Source: an uncultured Acidobacteriota bacterium
GTDB taxonomy: Bacteria > Acidobacteriota > Blastocatellia > Pyrinomonadales > Pyrinomonadaceae
Reading direction: 5' to 3'
Assembly (NCBI GenBank): GCA_937859595.1
Contig: CALMAH010000011.1
Coordinates: forward strand, 1-64,000
DNA length: 64,000 nt
The notes beneath the pieces are model-generated. The model worked only from the letters and a program-made list of their open reading frames with translations. It did not search any database and had not been told where the DNA came from. This document shows positions 45,159 to 54,403 of this stretch, in pieces. The position numbers were made by a program, and so were the translations under genes. Every line of letters starts with the position of its first letter. Position 1 is the stretch's first letter.

Positions 45159-46679
45159 TCAAACTCCCTGGCCTGTTGCGGCGGCCATCACCTTTTCGGG
45201 CGTCGCTTCCTCGCGTACAAATTCTCCGGTCAATCTTCCTTCGTGCAGAACAATTACGCGGTCAGAAAGTCCCAGGACCTCTGGCAGCTCTGACGAGACA
45301 AGTACGATCGCGAGTCCCTGCTTTGCAAGCTTATTGATCTCGGCATATATCTCCTGTTTTGCCCCCACGTCCACACCTCGCGTTGGCTCGTCCAGAAACA
45401 ATATCCTTGGTTTGGTCAGAAGCCATTTTCCGAGCACCACCTTTTGCTGATTGCCGCCGGAAAGATTTCCGGTAATCGTCATCGGCGATGCCGCCTTGAT
45501 CTGAAGGCCTCTCATTGGTTCGCCAACAGCACTCAGCTCCTTATAGGGGTGGGTCAGGAACCGTCCGGAAATGCTGTCCAGCGCCGCAAGCGTCATATTG
45601 TTCAGGATCGTCTGGTCGAGTATAAGCCCAAAGCGCTTTCTGTCTTCCGTAACAAAGCTGATCCCGTTCCTTATTGCGTCAGCGGGGGTTTTTATCTTTA
45701 CCGGCTGCCCTTCGACGTGGATGCTGCCTGAGTGTTTTCCGTCCCAGGCACCGAAGATCGTGGTCAGCAGCTCTGTACGTCCCGCCCCCATCAATCCTGC
45801 GACGCCGAGCACCTCGCCTTTCCTCACCCTGAATGAGACGTCGTCAACAATTTTTCTGAAAGGCGGCGAGGCCGAGTATGCCGATACGCCCACTACCTCA
45901 AGCGCCACCGGCCCAAATTCGTGTTCCGCTGTCGGGAATATCTCGCCGACATTGCGGCCGACCATCTCCGCGATCACCCGCTCCCGGGTCAGGCCCTCGC
46001 GGTCAAATGTTCCGACCGTTTTGCCGTCTCTGAGCACGGTTATTCGTTCGCTCATTCTTAGAACCTCGTCAAGTTTGTGAGAGATATAGATCATTCCCAC
46101 TCCGCGTTCCTGAAGCCCGCGAAGTATCGAGAAAAGCGTTTCAACTTCGGATTCGGTCAGAGCCGCTGTCGGCTCATCGAGGACAAGTATCCTAGCGTTC
46201 TGTGACAGAGCCTTTGCAATTTCTACAAGCTGCTGTCGCCCGATGCCCAGGCTACCTGCTTTTACCCTCGGGTCTATGTCAAGCCCGAGTTCGTGAAGCA
46301 GGGCAGCGGCATTGTGGTAAAGCTCCGCCCAATTGATAATGCCAAACTGCGAAGGCTCGCGCCCCAGAAAAATGTTCTCGGCAACCGTCAGCTCTTTTAC
46401 CAGCGAGAGTTCCTGGAAGATTATCGCAACTCCGGCCTCTTCCGAATCCCTTATGCCGCGAAAGTGCCGTTTCGTGCCATCTATCCAGATATCGCCATCG
46501 AATGTGCCCGCCGGGTAAACGCCGGACAGCACCTTCATCAGCGTTGACTTTCCCGCACCGTTCTCGCCAACAAGTGCGTGGAACTCACGGGCGTTTAGCG
46601 TAATGCCGACCCCGTCGAGCGCCCTGACACCCGGAAATTCCTTCACGATGTTTCGCATTTCCAAAAGTGGTTCGGTCAT
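45159..46679 (-). CDS. xylG: Sugar ABC transporter ATP-binding protein (XylG/RbsA type)
   Basis: Two fused ATPase domains, 506 aa, as usual in carbohydrate uptake CUT2 transporters. Domain 1: Walker [11 protein letters not shown], signature-like [14 protein letters not shown], Walker [12 protein letters not shown]. Domain 2: degenerate Walker [12 protein letters not shown], signature [15 protein letters not shown], Walker [13 protein letters not shown]. Divergent from acs. The substrate sugar is not shown; no XylF-type binding protein is nearby. Confidence 0.92.
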   Translation of the reverse strand: MTEPLLEMRNIVKEFPGVRALDGVGITLNAREFHALVGENGAGKSTLMKVLSGVYPAGTFDGDIWIDGTKRHFRGIRDSEEAGVAIIFQELSLVKELTVAENIFLGREPSQFGIINWAELYHNAAALLHELGLDIDPRVKAGSLGIGRQQLVEIAKALSQNARILVLDEPTAALTESEVETLFSILRGLQERGVGMIYISHKLDEVLRMSERITVLRDGKTVGTFDREGLTRERVIAEMVGRNVGEIFPTAEHEFGPVALEVVGVSAYSASPPFRKIVDDVSFRVRKGEVLGVAGLMGAGRTELLTTIFGAWDGKHSGSIHVEGQPVKIKTPADAIRNGISFVTEDRKRFGLILDQTILNNMTLAALDSISGRFLTHPYKELSAVGEPMRGLQIKAASPMTITGNLSGGNQQKVVLGKWLLTKPRILFLDEPTRGVDVGAKQEIYAEINKLAKQGLAIVLVSSELPEVLGLSDRVIVLHEGRLTGEFVREEATPEKVMAAATGQGV

Positions 46680-46800
46680 ATTCGTTGCGGGGCTTGGGAG
46701 ATTTTACACAGATTGCCCTCCGGATTCCAGAGATCAAAGCGAACGCCGACTGCTGCATCCTCGGCTTTTCAAGTTGCACCGCTGCTCCTATACTATCTGC

Positions 46801-48753
46801 ATGTCAGAGCAGATAGCCATCGAATCCGTCCTTAACGAATCGCGTATTTTCGAGCCGCCTCGGGCATTTTCTGCAAATGCTCATATCAAAGGCTTTGAGG
46901 AATACGAACGGCTTTACGCCGAGGCCGCCGCGGACCCGCCGGCATTTTGGGAAAAACAGGCCGAAGCTCTTCACTGGTTCAAAAAATGGGACACGGTGCT
47001 CGAATGGAACGAACCCTTTGCCAAATGGTTTGTCGGCGGCAAGCTGAATATTTCCTACAATTGCCTCGATCGGCATCTGTCTTCATGGCGTAAAAACAAG
47101 GCCGCCATTATCTGGGAAGGCGAACCCGGCGAACAGCGGACGCTGACCTATCTCCAGCTTCACGGCGAGGTCTGCCGGTTCGCCAATGTGATGAAAAAAC
47201 TCGGGGTCTCGACCGGTGACCGCGTTGCTCTTTATATGCCGCTGGTCCCGGAACTTGCGATAGCAATGCTCGCCTGTGCCCGAATAGGAGCGACACACAC
47301 CGTTATATTTGGGGGATTTTCGGCGGATGCGATTCGCGACCGCGTGAATGACGGCCAGTGCAAGCTGATAATTACAGCCGATGGCGGCTACCGCCGCGGA
47401 TCGGAGATAAAACTAAAGGCCACGGTAGATGAAGCCGCCGCACAAACACCATCGGTCGAAAAGATAGTTGTCTTCAAACGGACGGGTTCAAAGGTCGATA
47501 TGCGGCCGGGCCGCGACCACTGGTGGCATGAGCTTATGCAGACCGTAAATGCCGAGTGTCCGGCCGAGGAGCTCGATTCCGAACATCCGCTCTATATCCT
47601 TTACACATCCGGCACGACCGGCAAGCCAAAGGGCATACTCCATACCACCGGAGGCTACCTGACCCAGGCTGCTTACACGGCGAAAATGGTCTTTGACCTA
47701 AAGGACGAAGATGTTTATTGGTGCACAGCGGACATAGGCTGGGTCACCGGCCACAGCTATGTTGTTTACGGGCCTATGGCCAACGGCGCAACGGTTTTGA
47801 TGTATGAAGGTGCTCCGAACTATCCGGATTTCGACAGATTTTGGGACATAGTCGCACGCCATAAGGTAAACATCCTTTACACCGCCCCTACGGCCATACG
47901 GGCGTTCATCAAATGGGGTGAGCAATATCCGCTAAAACACGACCTCTCGTCGCTTCGCCTGCTTGGCACGGTCGGCGAGCCGATCAATCCCGAAGCATGG
48001 ATGTGGTATCACGAGGTGATCGGAAAGGGCCGCTGCCCGATCGTCGATACATGGTGGCAGACCGAGACCGGATCGATAATGATCTCGCCTCTTCCGGGTG
48101 CGACCCCTACCGTCCCCGGTACCGCGACCAGGCCGCTGCCCGGCATAATCGTAGATGTGGTTACAAAGGCCGGAGTGCCGGTCAACCCCGGCGAAGGCGG
48201 GTATCTCGTGGTCAAACACCCATGGCCGTCAATGCTCAGGACACTCTGGGGAGACGACGAACGCTACAAAAAAACCTATTGGTCGGAGATACCGAATGTT
48301 TATTTCGCAGGCGACGGCGCTCGCCGCGATGAGCACGGATATTACTGGATAATGGGCCGGGTCGATGATGTGATAAACGTCAGCGGTCATCGGCTCGGGA
48401 CCGCAGAGATCGAATCTGCGCTCGTCTCGCACGAGACCGTCGCTGAGGCGGCCGTGGTCGGTCGCCCAGACGATCTTAAAGGCCAGGCCATCTCCGCGTT
48501 TGTAACGCTTGAAGGAGGCCGGACAGGCAGCGATGAACTGAAGGAAACGCTCCGAGCACACGTCGCTAAGGAGATCGGCTCGCTGGCAAAGCCGGACGAT
48601 ATCCGCTTTACCGACGCTCTGCCCAAGACGCGTTCGGGCAAGATAATGCGCCGCCTGCTCCGCGAAATAGCTACCGGAGGGCAAGTGGCAGGTGACGTTA
48701 CGACCCTCGAGGATTTCTCAGTGCTTGAAAAACTGCGCGAGGATGAGGAGTAG
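46801..48753 (+). CDS. acs: Acetyl-coenzyme A synthetase
   Basis: Activates acetate to acetyl-CoA via acetyl-AMP. 650 aa from ATG 46801 ([11 protein letters not shown]). AMP-binding motifs [11 protein letters not shown] (near 270) and DTWWQTETG are intact, and the C-terminal [14 protein letters not shown] holds the catalytic Lys that is usually regulated by acetylation. Upstream 66 codons of open frame overlap xylG and are not used. Confidence 0.95.
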   Translation: MSEQIAIESVLNESRIFEPPRAFSANAHIKGFEEYERLYAEAAADPPAFWEKQAEALHWFKKWDTVLEWNEPFAKWFVGGKLNISYNCLDRHLSSWRKNKAAIIWEGEPGEQRTLTYLQLHGEVCRFANVMKKLGVSTGDRVALYMPLVPELAIAMLACARIGATHTVIFGGFSADAIRDRVNDGQCKLIITADGGYRRGSEIKLKATVDEAAAQTPSVEKIVVFKRTGSKVDMRPGRDHWWHELMQTVNAECPAEELDSEHPLYILYTSGTTGKPKGILHTTGGYLTQAAYTAKMVFDLKDEDVYWCTADIGWVTGHSYVVYGPMANGATVLMYEGAPNYPDFDRFWDIVARHKVNILYTAPTAIRAFIKWGEQYPLKHDLSSLRLLGTVGEPINPEAWMWYHEVIGKGRCPIVDTWWQTETGSIMISPLPGATPTVPGTATRPLPGIIVDVVTKAGVPVNPGEGGYLVVKHPWPSMLRTLWGDDERYKKTYWSEIPNVYFAGDGARRDEHGYYWIMGRVDDVINVSGHRLGTAEIESALVSHETVAEAAVVGRPDDLKGQAISAFVTLEGGRTGSDELKETLRAHVAKEIGSLAKPDDIRFTDALPKTRSGKIMRRLLREIATGGQVAGDVTTLEDFSVLEKLREDEE

Positions 48754-48826
48754 TAATAAATGTGGTCCCGCCATCGAACTTTGATGGAACCTGCTACACA
48801 TTGAACTGCTAAAATAAAAAAAGGGT

Positions 48827-49465
48827 ATGTCCGAAAAAGCATCAGTGCCACAACCTGCCGAAGAGTTGGCGCTCGCAGGTCGCGAGTTTTACCGTCGCGG
48901 CTGGGTGCTGGGGACTAGCGGCAATTTCAGCATGCTGCTCGCTCGAAGACCGCTCAGGATCTGTGTGACGGCAAGCGGTATAGAAAAAGGGGATCTGGAC
49001 GAAACGAACTTCCTGGAACTCGACGATGATGCCGAGATCTTACAGGGGTTTGGCAAGCCTTCGGCCGAGACCTTGCTGCATCTCTGCATTTACCGGCACG
49101 TGCCAAAGGCCCGGTCGATATTGCATACTCATTCGGTTTGGGGAACCATACTTTCAGATCATTTTTACGAAGGCGGATTCATTGTGATGGAGGGCTATGA
49201 GATGCTCAAAGGGCTTTCGGGCGTTACTACACACGAGCATAAGGAGCTTGTACCGATAGTCGATAATTCGCAGGACTACATTGCCCTCTCGCATGTGATA
49301 GAAAACGTGCTTCGCGAAAGCAAAGACATACACGGCATCTATCTTCGCCGACATGGACTATATACCTGGGGCGAGACGGTCTCCGATGCCCGTCGGCACG
49401 TAGAGATATTTGAGTTTTTGTTTGAGGTGCTTGGACGAATGGTGACCATGAAGCAAAACCCATGA
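48827..49465 (+). CDS. mtnB: Methylthioribulose-1-phosphate dehydratase MtnB
   Basis: Second step of the methionine-salvage ring-opening branch; class II aldolase fold, zinc-dependent. GTSGNFSMLL, PSAETLLHLCIYRHVPKARSILHTHSVWG (two Zn His in LHTH) and IYLRRHGLYTWG (third His) are present. 212 aa. First of the mtn genes here; overlaps the next gene as ATGA. Confidence 0.93.
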   Translation: MSEKASVPQPAEELALAGREFYRRGWVLGTSGNFSMLLARRPLRICVTASGIEKGDLDETNFLELDDDAEILQGFGKPSAETLLHLCIYRHVPKARSILHTHSVWGTILSDHFYEGGFIVMEGYEMLKGLSGVTTHEHKELVPIVDNSQDYIALSHVIENVLRESKDIHGIYLRRHGLYTWGETVSDARRHVEIFEFLFEVLGRMVTMKQNP

Positions 49466-50058
49466 AACACTGGATCAAATTAATCAGCCTTCTTGCTGTA
49501 AGTTTGGCATTGGGCAATTATGCAAGCGGCCAGGGTCATAGGAATACGGATATTGAAGATCTCGTTTCTCAACTCTATAAGGCTCCTTGGAGCGGCGCTG
49601 AATTGATTGGCGAGAGCCCAACAATGTGGGATTTCCAATTGACCGAACCAATGCGTAAGATCTTGGAGATCGGAAGTTTGGCCAAAAACCCACTTCTCGC
49701 GCGAATTGGCCAACATGAGGTGACAGATCAGGTGATCTTCCTTTTAGGCGGTGTCGGCGACGAAAAGGTGATCGAGCCGATCATAAACGCGATGATCAGC
49801 AGACGCGACCTGAAGCATCATTACAAGGGCAGGCAAATAAATAGAGCGGCGAATCTTGCACTCACGAACATTACGGCAGCGGATGTGATTTGGCATCATG
49901 GAGGCGGAATAGTGGTCGAGCGTTGTCGGGACAACCCAAAGGAGTGCTGGCTTGCCTGGTGGAAACGGAACAGATCCTCGTTTGCCATCAGCGCGGTGAA
50001 TCAAAACCGTTGTTACTCATACTACCCCAACTACGGTATATATCGGAACAGGCCGTAG
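49462..50058 (+). CDS. Secreted hypothetical protein inside the mtn operon
   Basis: 198 aa, with signal peptide MKHWIKLISLLAVSLALGNYASG. The mature part is helical, with a HEAT-like stretch (LLGGVGDEKVIEPIINAMISRRD) and a Tyr-rich end. No link to methionine salvage is evident. Start overlaps the mtnB stop by four bases, so it is translated with mtnB. It was probably inserted between mtnB and mtnD. Confidence 0.65.
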   Translation: MKHWIKLISLLAVSLALGNYASGQGHRNTDIEDLVSQLYKAPWSGAELIGESPTMWDFQLTEPMRKILEIGSLAKNPLLARIGQHEVTDQVIFLLGGVGDEKVIEPIINAMISRRDLKHHYKGRQINRAANLALTNITAADVIWHHGGGIVVERCRDNPKECWLAWWKRNRSSFAISAVNQNRCYSYYPNYGIYRNRP

Positions 50059-50076
50059 TAATATTTTTTTTTCGAT

Positions 50077-50631
50077 ATGGCGATTGTGGATGTACCAAGT
50101 AGGAATCTTCGACTTACCGAGCCGGAAAAGATATCTACCTACCTACTCGGCATCGGCATCGACTACGAACGCTGGGACAACATCGTAGAACTTGGCCCGG
50201 ATGCGAGCGACGAGGAAATACTTTCTTTCTACTCGAAGGAGATCGAGGAATTAAAGAGAAAAGGCGGATATGTGACGGCAGACGTGATAAACGTTACGCC
50301 CGAAACGCCGGGACTCGATGCGATGCTCGACAAGTTCAACAAAGAGCACTGGCACGATGAGGACGAGGTCCGCTTTATCGTCAAGGGCCACGGGCTTTTT
50401 CACATCGCTCCCGAAGGCGGAGATGTTGTCTCGATCGAAATGGAGGCCGGCGACCTGATCCGCGTGCCGCGCGGAACGAGGCACTGGTTCAACCTATGCG
50501 GCGACCGCACCGTCCGGGCCATCCGTTTGTTCCAGGATCCTTCAGGCTGGACACCGCATTACACCAACTCCGGCGTCGATGCCGGTTTCGAGCCGATGTG
50601 CTTCGGCGTCTCATATATACCGGTGGCGTAG
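50077..50631 (+). CDS. mtnD: Acireductone dioxygenase MtnD
   Basis: Converts the acireductone to the 2-keto precursor of methionine and formate. 184 aa cupin with metal ligands HWHDEDE (H-x-H-x4-E) and the later His in RGTRHWFNL. It lies 18 bp after the embedded hypothetical gene. The Fe form is usual in salvage; metal choice is not decided by sequence. Confidence 0.94.
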   Translation: MAIVDVPSRNLRLTEPEKISTYLLGIGIDYERWDNIVELGPDASDEEILSFYSKEIEELKRKGGYVTADVINVTPETPGLDAMLDKFNKEHWHDEDEVRFIVKGHGLFHIAPEGGDVVSIEMEAGDLIRVPRGTRHWFNLCGDRTVRAIRLFQDPSGWTPHYTNSGVDAGFEPMCFGVSYIPVA

Positions 50632-50640
50632 AACTATTGC

Positions 50641-50693
50641 CACAAAGATCACAGAGTGCATGCGATCTCTTTGTCTTCTCTGTGTGCTCTGTG
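50641..50693. repeat. Palindromic CACAGAG/CTCTGTG repeat between mtnD and mtnC
   Basis: Inverted units ACAAAGA...TCTTTGT and CACAGAG...CTCTGTG (two right copies) fill the gap up to 7 bp before the mtnC ATG. Composition resembles the arms of the GxxExxY insert. Could act as a dispersed repeat or attenuator-like structure. Confidence 0.5.
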
Positions 50694-50700
50694 TCTGAAT

Positions 50701-51402
50701 ATGGAAAAGGCAATTCTTCTCGACATCGAAGGCACTACAACACCGATAGATTTTGTTCACAAGACGCTTTTTCCATATGCCCGGGCGCGCATGGCGGGTT
50801 TTGTTTCCGATAATTTCAATGACCTGAAAATAGAGGTCGCCCAGCTTGCGGAAGAACACGCAGCCGAAGGCGACAATAATGTAGAATTCAGGCCGGATTC
50901 GGCAAATTCGGTCTCTGAATATCTCAATTTTCTCATCGACAACGACCGAAAATCCACGCCGCTTAAGTCGATACAGGGAATGATCTGGCAAACCGGTTAT
51001 GAGTCCGGTGACCTCGTTTCGACTGTTTACGCGGATGTCCCGGCGGCATTCAAACGCTGGAAAGACGAGGGCAAAACGGTCGCCATTTATTCGTCCGGCA
51101 GCGTCCTCGCCCAGCAGCTTATTTTCAAATACTCCGACCAGGGTGACCTAACGCATTACATCGACCGCTATTTTGACACCAATGTCGGCCATAAGCGTGA
51201 GGCTGAGAGTTATTGCAAGATCGCCGAGCAGTTAGAACTGCAGCCAGACACAATACTTTTCGTTTCCGATATCCCGGAGGAACTATATGCAGCGGCTGAG
51301 GTCGGGATGCGTGTTCTTCTCTCTGTTCGGCCCGGAAACGCTCCGGTCGCCCAGAAAGACAGACTAACGACGATCACGTCGTTTGATGAGATCGACATTT
51401 GA
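50701..51402 (+). CDS. mtnC: Enolase-phosphatase E1 MtnC
   Basis: HAD-family bifunctional enzyme that enolises and dephosphorylates 2,3-diketo-5-methylthiopentyl-1-phosphate, just before MtnD. DIEGTTTPIDFVH carries the HAD nucleophile Asp, and VAIYSSGSVLAQQ and ILFVSDIPEE are motifs II and III/IV. 233 aa. ATG 50701 is used because the frame upstream is repeat sequence. Confidence 0.93.
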   Translation: MEKAILLDIEGTTTPIDFVHKTLFPYARARMAGFVSDNFNDLKIEVAQLAEEHAAEGDNNVEFRPDSANSVSEYLNFLIDNDRKSTPLKSIQGMIWQTGYESGDLVSTVYADVPAAFKRWKDEGKTVAIYSSGSVLAQQLIFKYSDQGDLTHYIDRYFDTNVGHKREAESYCKIAEQLELQPDTILFVSDIPEELYAAAEVGMRVLLSVRPGNAPVAQKDRLTTITSFDEIDI

Positions 51403-51405
51403 GCG

Positions 51406-51735
51406 TCATTCAAAATAAAGGTGGTAGTGCCTTGCACAGCCGGGGTTGAATTCGCGTTCACAGGCAGGGCAGAGGTTCTCACAGGCAAGATAGTCTTCGA
51501 TCGAGAGCACAGCACCGCAACCGCCGCAGAGTATCGCCTTTTCTGAGCGTTCCGCCCGCGGCCAAATTGCCGGCTTGTGTTCCGCCACAGCCTCGTGGCA
51601 GTCAAAGCAGGAATACCATCGGCCGCAACACTTGAATCTTATTGCGATTATATCCACCGGACAGTGCCAGTGTCCGCAACGCGTTTCGGCATCAACCCCG
51701 ACGCCAAATACCTCATTTCCGTGTACGAGCCGCAG
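51406..51735 (-). CDS. CHY zinc-finger protein, apparent CTG start
   Basis: About 109 aa. Zinc ligands typical of CHY proteins are TRCGHWHCPVDIIAIRFKCC, then YSCFDCHE, LCGGCGAVLS, CPACEREFNPGC and HYHLYFE. The first ordinary start (GTG 51657) would drop TRCGHWHC, yet that stretch is conserved in the family. In-frame codons upstream to TAA (51757-51759) contain no ATG, GTG or TTG; CTG at 51735 has a near-perfect GGGAGGAG nine bases ahead. Function may be metal handling or protein folding, as for yeast Hot13. Confidence 0.72.
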   Translation of the reverse strand: MRLVHGNEVFGVGVDAETRCGHWHCPVDIIAIRFKCCGRWYSCFDCHEAVAEHKPAIWPRAERSEKAILCGGCGAVLSIEDYLACENLCPACEREFNPGCARHYHLYFE

Positions 51736-51744
51736 AGCTTTCGT

Positions 51745-51752
51745 CTCCTCCC
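51745..51752 (-). promoter_or_regulatory. Shine-Dalgarno deciding the CTG start
   Basis: GGGAGGAG on the minus strand, 9 nt before the CTG at 51735. It is the main reason for the extended start. Confidence 0.55.
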
Positions 51753-51803
51753 TTAGTTAAGATAGTATGAAATGGATCACGATCAGAAAGGGGCGGATCA
51801 TTT

Positions 51804-52367
51804 ATGGAAGAAAACGGACTCGAAACGGCAACACTCGCGGCAGGATGTTTTTGGTGTGTTGAGGCGATCTTTGACGATCTCGTTGGAGTTCACGACGTCG
51901 TCTCCGGATATTCGGGCGGGCATAAGGAAAACCCGACCTATCAGGAGGTCTGCTCCGAAACCACCGGCCATGCCGAGGTTGTTCAGGTCAGGTTTGACCC
52001 CGCCGAGCTCTCGTACGCAGATCTGCTCCGCGTCTTCTTTTCCGTTCATGACCCCACAACCCTGAACCGCCAGGGTAACGACATCGGGACCTCATATCGT
52101 TCAGCTATTTTCTTCCATTCAGATGAACAACGGCGGATCGCACACGAGATCATCGACGAGGTCACAAAAGAGGCCGTCTATGACGATCCGATAGTAACGG
52201 AGATAACCGTATTCGAAAAGTTCTGGCCCGCCGAGGACTATCACCAGGAGTATTTTGCGAACAATCCGAACCAGCCATATTGTGCGGCCGTCGTTGCGCC
52301 CAAGGTGGCGAAATTCCGGCAGAGATTCTCGGCAAGGTTAAAGGGCGGAAGGAAACGGGCGGTCTAA
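51804..52367 (+). CDS. msrA: Peptide methionine (S)-S-oxide reductase MsrA
   Basis: Repairs oxidised methionine. GCFWCVEAIF holds the catalytic Cys15; YSGGHKENPTYQEVCSETTGHAE and HDPTTLNRQGNDIGTSYRS are family-conserved. 187 aa. Divergent from the CHY protein gene, 68 bp between starts. Confidence 0.95.
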   Translation: MEENGLETATLAAGCFWCVEAIFDDLVGVHDVVSGYSGGHKENPTYQEVCSETTGHAEVVQVRFDPAELSYADLLRVFFSVHDPTTLNRQGNDIGTSYRSAIFFHSDEQRRIAHEIIDEVTKEAVYDDPIVTEITVFEKFWPAEDYHQEYFANNPNQPYCAAVVAPKVAKFRQRFSARLKGGRKRAV

Positions 52368-52390
52368 CTGCGTGGCGCCAAAACCCAACA

Positions 52391-52663
52391 CTAAACCTTA
52401 CCAAAGAGCATCAATACGCCGATCGCGATAAAAGCCAACGCAGCGATCCGTTGCAGCCATTCGGTCGGGACATATTGGCTAAGTGCTCCTCCGAGCAAAA
52501 CACCGAGAAGGGAAACAAGTACTAACGCGAGGCTCGCACCTAGGAAGACCGCCAGTTTGGCGTCAGTTCTTGCCGTCAGCACTATCACGGCAAGCTGTGT
52601 CTTATCTCCGAGTTCTGCGAGAAACAATGTAAGAAAGGCGGTACCGAATATCTTCCATTCCAT
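52391..52663 (-). CDS. Half-size GDT1/TMEM165-family cation exchanger
   Basis: 90 aa with three helices and one copy of the family motif ELGDKTQ (E-x-G-D-K-T). Full-length GDT1 proteins have two copies; short versions like this probably work as dimers, transporting Ca/Mn for protons. Ends 24 bp from the msrA stop (convergent). Confidence 0.85.
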   Translation of the reverse strand: MEWKIFGTAFLTLFLAELGDKTQLAVIVLTARTDAKLAVFLGASLALVLVSLLGVLLGGALSQYVPTEWLQRIAALAFIAIGVLMLFGKV

Positions 52664-52702
52664 ACCGCCTATTCTATCGGCTGCACAAAGGATGACAAAT
52701 CA

Positions 52703-53626
52703 CTAGAAAGCTATCCTGATCGATCTCTTCAGGTGTTCGAGCAGTCCGTGCCGCTCATAAGGTACCTTGCGGGTGTTAAGGAGATAAAGTATCCGATGTT
52801 TTGTGTAGGAGAACACCTTTCTAAAGCTTGGCCGCTCCGCTAACCGCTCCATCACCTTCTGGATCGCGAGGCAGACGCCTTCAGCAAATTCGCCGGAGTC
52901 TCCGATAGCCTTGACTTCGATCGTTCCGTTAAGGAACCGGACAGCGCCATTCCTCGCGGAAAGTGACGGATATTCAACAGAAAGCTGCGCACATGCCTTA
53001 TGAAATGCCGCTTTGAAGTTAAGGTTGGCCCTCGAAAGGGAGTTATCGATAGTCGTCAGTATCTCACTCAGAAGATCCTCGATCTCTTGCCGGTCCGCGT
53101 CTTTAGGGTCAAGCAGATGAAATGCAGGCCGGCCGGCGGTCAAACGGGCCATTCTAACGGCGTCGGCCAGGATCTTGTCCTCCACATAGGTGTCGTTACC
53201 GTTTCGGCTATTCGACATTTCGGGAGATCTGTAAACGCCGATCCGTCCATTTGACGTACGCGAACGGAGTATTATGCGTTCAAACGCCTTCCGGCCTTTC
53301 GAAACAACCCCGGTTTCGAGGTCATGTTCCAACGCCTGCAGGGTGTTCTGGGGAGTAAAGATGATCTCTGCCTCATAGGCACAGAGTTCAACATGTACAC
53401 GGCCGATGAACTGCATTGACCGCAGATATCTGACAAGTGCGTCTAGATCGACGAAGGATGTATTGAGGTTTTCGTGGATCGCGTTCATCTTCATTCTTTG
53501 CAGAGACTGATCTCCGGTCTTTGCTCTCGGGCTAAAGAGGGAAATCTCCGAATATGGGCTTGCGTGCATATATGGCGAATCCGGCTCGGCTTCCAGTAAG
53601 TTTTTTCTTTTATTGAGGTTGGTCAT
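52703..53626 (-). CDS. Hypothetical protein, lineage-type
   Basis: 307 aa, mostly cytoplasmic-looking with no signal or membrane segment. One stretch reads FVDLDALVRYLRSMQFIGRVHVELCAYEAEIIF. Later ones read AGRPAFHLLDPKDADRQEIE and FLNGTIEVKAIGDSGEFAEGV. No family recognised. The start is uncertain; ATGs 12-47 codons further in are possible. Confidence 0.55.
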   Translation of the reverse strand: MTNLNKRKNLLEAEPDSPYMHASPYSEISLFSPRAKTGDQSLQRMKMNAIHENLNTSFVDLDALVRYLRSMQFIGRVHVELCAYEAEIIFTPQNTLQALEHDLETGVVSKGRKAFERIILRSRTSNGRIGVYRSPEMSNSRNGNDTYVEDKILADAVRMARLTAGRPAFHLLDPKDADRQEIEDLLSEILTTIDNSLSRANLNFKAAFHKACAQLSVEYPSLSARNGAVRFLNGTIEVKAIGDSGEFAEGVCLAIQKVMERLAERPSFRKVFSYTKHRILYLLNTRKVPYERHGLLEHLKRSIRIAF

Positions 53627-53758
53627 GAATAGCTAAACCGTACTTTCCGAAGATGGTTTCTTCACGTTTCTTTACACTTGACCTAGAACTATTTCCCGCG
53701 CGCTTTCGTCTAATGCTCGGTTCAGAACGCAAAAATTGAAAGATCCGAAGGAGCTAAG

Positions 53759-54325
53759 ATGAAGAAGCCTATTCTTGCTGCGCTAATTGTATCGCTTGCT
53801 GCATTTGCCGTTGCTGGTCAAAGTTCAACAGCAGATTATTCGGGCGTGTGGAAACTCGATGTAGATCGATCGGATGTGGCTCAGAGCCCGGGCATTGAAT
53901 CGATGACGATGACGGTCGTGCATGATGCCGGGACTCTCTCGGTTTCGACCGAGACCAAGCGGTCGGCTGGGAGAGCAGGGGCGCCCGGAAGGGGCGGCGG
54001 AATGGGCAGAGGAGGGATCGGCGCAGGGCCGGCCGGCGACGGAAAATTCACCTACGATCTCAACGGTTCGGAAACCAAAACGGAACAGGCCACCCAGTTC
54101 GGACCAGTGCCAGTCCGGTTAAAGGCAGCATTCGAAAAGGACAAGCTTACACTTTCATCGGTACGGACACTTTCGGCACCAATGGGGGATGTGTCGGTGA
54201 CCACAAGAGAAGAATGGGTCTTGTCGCAAGACGGTCAGAGGTTAACGGTCAAGCGTGTTACGGAGACTCCCCGCGGAACGAATACAATGACCTTGGTGTT
54301 TACAAGATCAGATCAAGAATATTGA
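53759..54325 (+). CDS. Secreted hypothetical protein with Gly/Arg-rich loop
   Basis: 188 aa with signal peptide MKKPILAALIVSLAAFAVAG. The mature protein begins DYSGVWKLDVDRSDV and ends TMTLVFTRSDQEY, resembling lipocalin-like strands. A low-complexity loop near residues 72-94 (GRAGAPGRGGGMGRGGIG) interrupts the middle. No function known. A terminator follows. Confidence 0.7.
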   Translation: MKKPILAALIVSLAAFAVAGQSSTADYSGVWKLDVDRSDVAQSPGIESMTMTVVHDAGTLSVSTETKRSAGRAGAPGRGGGMGRGGIGAGPAGDGKFTYDLNGSETKTEQATQFGPVPVRLKAAFEKDKLTLSSVRTLSAPMGDVSVTTREEWVLSQDGQRLTVKRVTETPRGTNTMTLVFTRSDQEY

Positions 54326-54338
54326 AACGACGAGTGAT

Positions 54339-54366
54339 GCCCCGGTAGGTATTGAGGCGCCGGGGC
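54339..54366 (+). terminator. Terminator hairpin
   Basis: Stem GCCCCGG / CCGGGGC with a 14-nt loop, then CTGTTGTTT (weak U-tract). Lies between convergent genes and may serve both. Confidence 0.55.
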
Positions 54367-54403
54367 CTGTTGTTTCCGTTTCCGAGATCAAACTCCGCTT
54401 CGA

